Of a stretch of DNA of 64,000 bases, positions 61,896-64,000 are shown piece after piece. A program made the translations under genes and the position numbers. A model generated the notes under the pieces. That model searched no databases and was not told the DNA's origin. It saw nothing but the letters and a program-made list of their open reading frames with translations. The first letter of the stretch is position 1. Every line of letters starts with the position of its first letter. This DNA is from an uncultured Pelagibacteraceae bacterium (lineage in GTDB: Bacteria; Pseudomonadota; Alphaproteobacteria; Pelagibacterales; Pelagibacteraceae): positions 1-64,000 of the forward strand of contig CACFZE010000006.1 in assembly GCA_902570695.1 (NCBI GenBank), in the 5' to 3' direction.

Positions 61896-63329
61896 TTGAT
61901 TATGAAAAAAATTATCTTTGTTTTTCTCAGTATTTTATCAGTATTTAATTATGCTAACGCTAAAGATTTTTTCTTAAATATAACTGATCAAATAGCAGAA
62001 AATGAGTTTCGATTAAGCTATGGAGTTTCAGTTACTGATGTAAACAAAGACAATAAATACGATTTTGTGGTAACTGGCTTTGGTTTTAAAAATTTAGCCC
62101 TTACTTATAAGGATGGAAAATTAATAAATATTGTAAATGAAAAAATATTTACAGATGAGGAAAGAAGAACAATTGGTGTTGCTGCATGTGATATCGATCA
62201 AGATGGCTATGAGGAAATATATTTTTTAAATACTGATACATATAGCGGATCAAAAATTTATTCTGATCGATTAATAGATTTAAATAACAATAAATTTGAG
62301 GATTTATTTGAAAAGGAAATCAATCAAAGTGAATTAAACTTAACAGCTGGAAGGTCAGTAGTTTGTGTAGATAGAAATGGTGATGGTGCATATGGTATTT
62401 ATGTTGCAAATTATGGAGGTCCCACTAGATTTTATGAATTAATCAGAGATCGAATAAAAGACCAAGCTAAATCATTATCAATCGATAAAATTACTGGAGG
62501 TAGAGCTATTGTATCAGGACACATTCTTTCAGATAGATCTGATATTTTTGCAGCAAATGAAAGAGGAGATAACTTTTTATATTATAATTCCAAAGGTTCT
62601 TTCCAAGATGTTGCTGAAGAGTATGTAGTTCAAGATAGATTTGAAAATGGAAGAGGAACAGCTCTAAGTGATCTTTTATATAGAGGAAGATTAGATATTT
62701 TATCCTCAAACTGGGATGGAATGCATAGAGCATACGTTTTAGATGGTGATAAATTTAAAGATATATCAACATCTCCATACAATGATCCTACAAAAATCAG
62801 AACAGTCATTTCTGCTGACTTTGATAATGACGGATATGATGAAGTTTTTATGAATAATATTGGAGAACCAAATAAACTTTTCAAAGTTTTAGAAGGCGGA
62901 GTATTTAAAGAAATTAAAATGGAAAATGGTTTAGAGACAGTTGGTCTTGGAACTGGCGCAGCTGTTGCGGATGTAGATGGTGATGGAATTTTAGAATTAT
63001 TAGTTTCACATGGTGAGTCAGGGTTTCAACCGTTAACTTTATATAAAGCAGATATTACAAATTTTAATTATTTACGAATTAAACCACTTAATCAATTTGG
63101 AGCTCCTGCAAGAGGTGCAACAGTAACAATGAAATCTAATAAAAGAATTCATTCAAAAACAATAGATGCAGGTTCAGGATATCTTTGTCAGATGGAACCT
63201 GTTGCTCATTATGGAATAAGAAAAGGTGAAAAAGACTTTAAAATTGAAATTAAATGGACTGATGGATCAATTGAAACATTTAATATTAATGAATTAAATA
63301 AAACTTACGAATTTAGACAAAAATTATAG
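61896..63329 (+). CDS. Secreted FG-GAP/VCBS repeat protein with UnbV/ASPIC domain
   Basis: A 477-residue protein with a signal peptide (MKKIIFVFLSILSVFNYANA). At least five repeats hold calcium-binding loops: DVNKDNKYDF, DIDQDGYEEI, DRNGDGAYGI, DFDNDGYDEV, DVDGDGILEL, the beta-propeller pattern. The C-terminal ~90 residues (FGAPARGATVTMKSNKRI, then IKWTDGSIETFNI) are an ASPIC/UnbV domain. Extracellular or periplasmic, calcium dependent; role unknown, with adhesion plausible given the nearby pilins. Confidence 0.88.
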   Translation: MIMKKIIFVFLSILSVFNYANAKDFFLNITDQIAENEFRLSYGVSVTDVNKDNKYDFVVTGFGFKNLALTYKDGKLINIVNEKIFTDEERRTIGVAACDIDQDGYEEIYFLNTDTYSGSKIYSDRLIDLNNNKFEDLFEKEINQSELNLTAGRSVVCVDRNGDGAYGIYVANYGGPTRFYELIRDRIKDQAKSLSIDKITGGRAIVSGHILSDRSDIFAANERGDNFLYYNSKGSFQDVAEEYVVQDRFENGRGTALSDLLYRGRLDILSSNWDGMHRAYVLDGDKFKDISTSPYNDPTKIRTVISADFDNDGYDEVFMNNIGEPNKLFKVLEGGVFKEIKMENGLETVGLGTGAAVADVDGDGILELLVSHGESGFQPLTLYKADITNFNYLRIKPLNQFGAPARGATVTMKSNKRIHSKTIDAGSGYLCQMEPVAHYGIRKGEKDFKIEIKWTDGSIETFNINELNKTYEFRQKL

Positions 63330-63387
63330 GACAATACTACTCATTATATAGTGTTGAAAAATTATAAAGCTTTTATATATCAAGCGT

Positions 63388-63531
63388 ATGACTATTTGTT
63401 CTTTATCATTATTGGCATTATTTGTTTCAGGAATTGTAATGTATCTTTTTAGAGAACCATCTGAGGAAGAATTAAAAAAATTCAATAGCAAAACTCAAGA
63501 CCAAAGCAACTGGTCGAATATGGGTTTTTAA
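63388..63531 (+). CDS. Small membrane-anchored protein
   Basis: A 47-residue frame with one hydrophobic segment (SLSLLALFVSGIVMYLF) then an acidic/polar tail (EPSEEELKKFNSKTQDQS). It lies between the FG-GAP gene and the next secreted protein gene. Function unknown. Confidence 0.5.
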   Translation: MTICSLSLLALFVSGIVMYLFREPSEEELKKFNSKTQDQSNWSNMGF

Positions 63532-63542
63532 ATCATTTATTA

Positions 63543-64000
63543 ATGCACAGTATTAAAAATATACTTAGTCTTATTATATTTGTTATTTTTTTTTCAATTC
63601 CAATAAATTCGGTAAATTCTCAAGAAAAAAACTATTATCAAGATATTGTTAATGACTGGAATAAAATTTTCCCAGATAGAAATAGAAATGCGGCAGGTCC
63701 TAAATTTTTTAAATATATAATTGATAAAGATATCTCTTATGAAGATTTTGTTGAATATAATAAATTATATTGTGCGGTATCAGGTTCTTTAATAAGTCCA
63801 AATGCAGTACCAGAATATGTTTATTTGAGTGAAAACAATACGGGTAAGAAAATATGCGGTGAATATTATAGATGCTGCATTCCATGTTCCTGTGATTTAA
63901 TGAAATATTCAAAAACAACTAAGATGAAACATAAATTTAAAGGTATAGAAAAAGAATTTTATGTTTTCACAATTGAAAATCCTTGTGGAAAAACAGATTT
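63543..64000 (+). CDS. Secreted Cys-rich protein, 3' truncated
   Basis: The frame opens at ATG 63543 and continues past the window end (152 codons seen). A signal peptide (ILSLIIFVIFFSIPINSV) precedes a polar mature part with a Cys cluster YYRCCIPCSCDLMKY near residue 120, plus further Cys at VEYNKLYCAVSG and ENPCGKTD. These may bind metal or form disulfides. No family recognised. Confidence 0.65.
   Translation, partial: MHSIKNILSLIIFVIFFSIPINSVNSQEKNYYQDIVNDWNKIFPDRNRNAAGPKFFKYIIDKDISYEDFVEYNKLYCAVSGSLISPNAVPEYVYLSENNTGKKICGEYYRCCIPCSCDLMKYSKTTKMKHKFKGIEKEFYVFTIENPCGKTD

Noticed and set aside
1..64000. tRNA, rRNA, CRISPR, insertion sequence or prophage signals
   Set aside because: Read for T-arm sequences, repeat-spacer patterns, terminal inverted repeats and transposase or integrase motifs; none found by eye. 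A short divergent tRNA could be missed without a covariance search.

Overview
This window is AT-rich, gene-dense DNA that looks like a marine SAR11 alphaproteobacterium (Candidatus Pelagibacter / Pelagibacterales). Supporting signs are short intergenic gaps, many start/stop overlaps, an aprM-aprBA locus, a TPP riboswitch directly on a sodium:solute symporter (the thiV arrangement known from SAR11), an amtB with no glnK beside it, and tripartite tricarboxylate transporters. The assignment comes from gene content and base composition only. No rRNA, tRNA, CRISPR array, transposase or prophage gene was seen.

Layout: 1-2340 holds a truncated omega-amino-acid:pyruvate aminotransferase and alanine dehydrogenase. 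2460-4740 is a small redox cluster (thioredoxin-like, cytochrome b561, cytochrome c', cytochrome c, DUF4396). 4770-7560 is an ABC-2 exporter, two tiny membrane proteins and a TauE/SafE permease. 7725-9218 is the TPP riboswitch and thiV-like transporter. 9260-16600 is housekeeping: rseP, HU, amtB, bcp, rhodanese, an ABA4-like protein, recX, cysQ with two small partners, mnmA and a 27-residue basic peptide. 16650-21930 holds a Cys/Met-metabolism PLP enzyme, an MFS carrier, pabB-pabA-pabC and a HIT protein.

22030-29814 is a sulfur block: aprM-aprB-aprA with an unknown follower, a TauE/SafE permease, and an acylating aldehyde dehydrogenase plus acyl-CoA ligase resembling sulfoacetate genes sauS/sauT. 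29811-48164 is accessory catabolism: gamma-glutamyltransferase, cupins, a TauD-like dioxygenase, two dehydrogenases, two complete TctABC-type systems, an amidohydrolase, a CobW-type GTPase, an SDR and two more TauE/SafE permeases. 48260-55238 has an FAD-linked hydroxyacid dehydrogenase, suyAB (sulfolactate sulfo-lyase) divergent from xsc (sulfoacetaldehyde acetyltransferase), and a coupled FAH-family / small protein / aminotransferase trio. 55240-55580 is gene-free but rich in hairpins. 55587-64000 carries a photolyase, a cNMP-binding/PlsC/SGNH fusion, a DUF4174-like protein, two pilin-like proteins, an FG-GAP/UnbV protein and secreted or small proteins.

Inferred joint function: C2/C3 sulfonates (taurine, sulfoacetate, sulfolactate) are imported, possibly by the TTT systems. 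They are converted through sulfoacetaldehyde (Xsc) or directly (SuyAB) to acetyl phosphate or pyruvate plus sulfite. Sulfite is then oxidised by AprBA or exported by one of four TauE/SafE proteins. Amino nitrogen would pass through the aminotransferase and alanine dehydrogenase. Enzyme families are read from the sequence; substrate assignments are inference.
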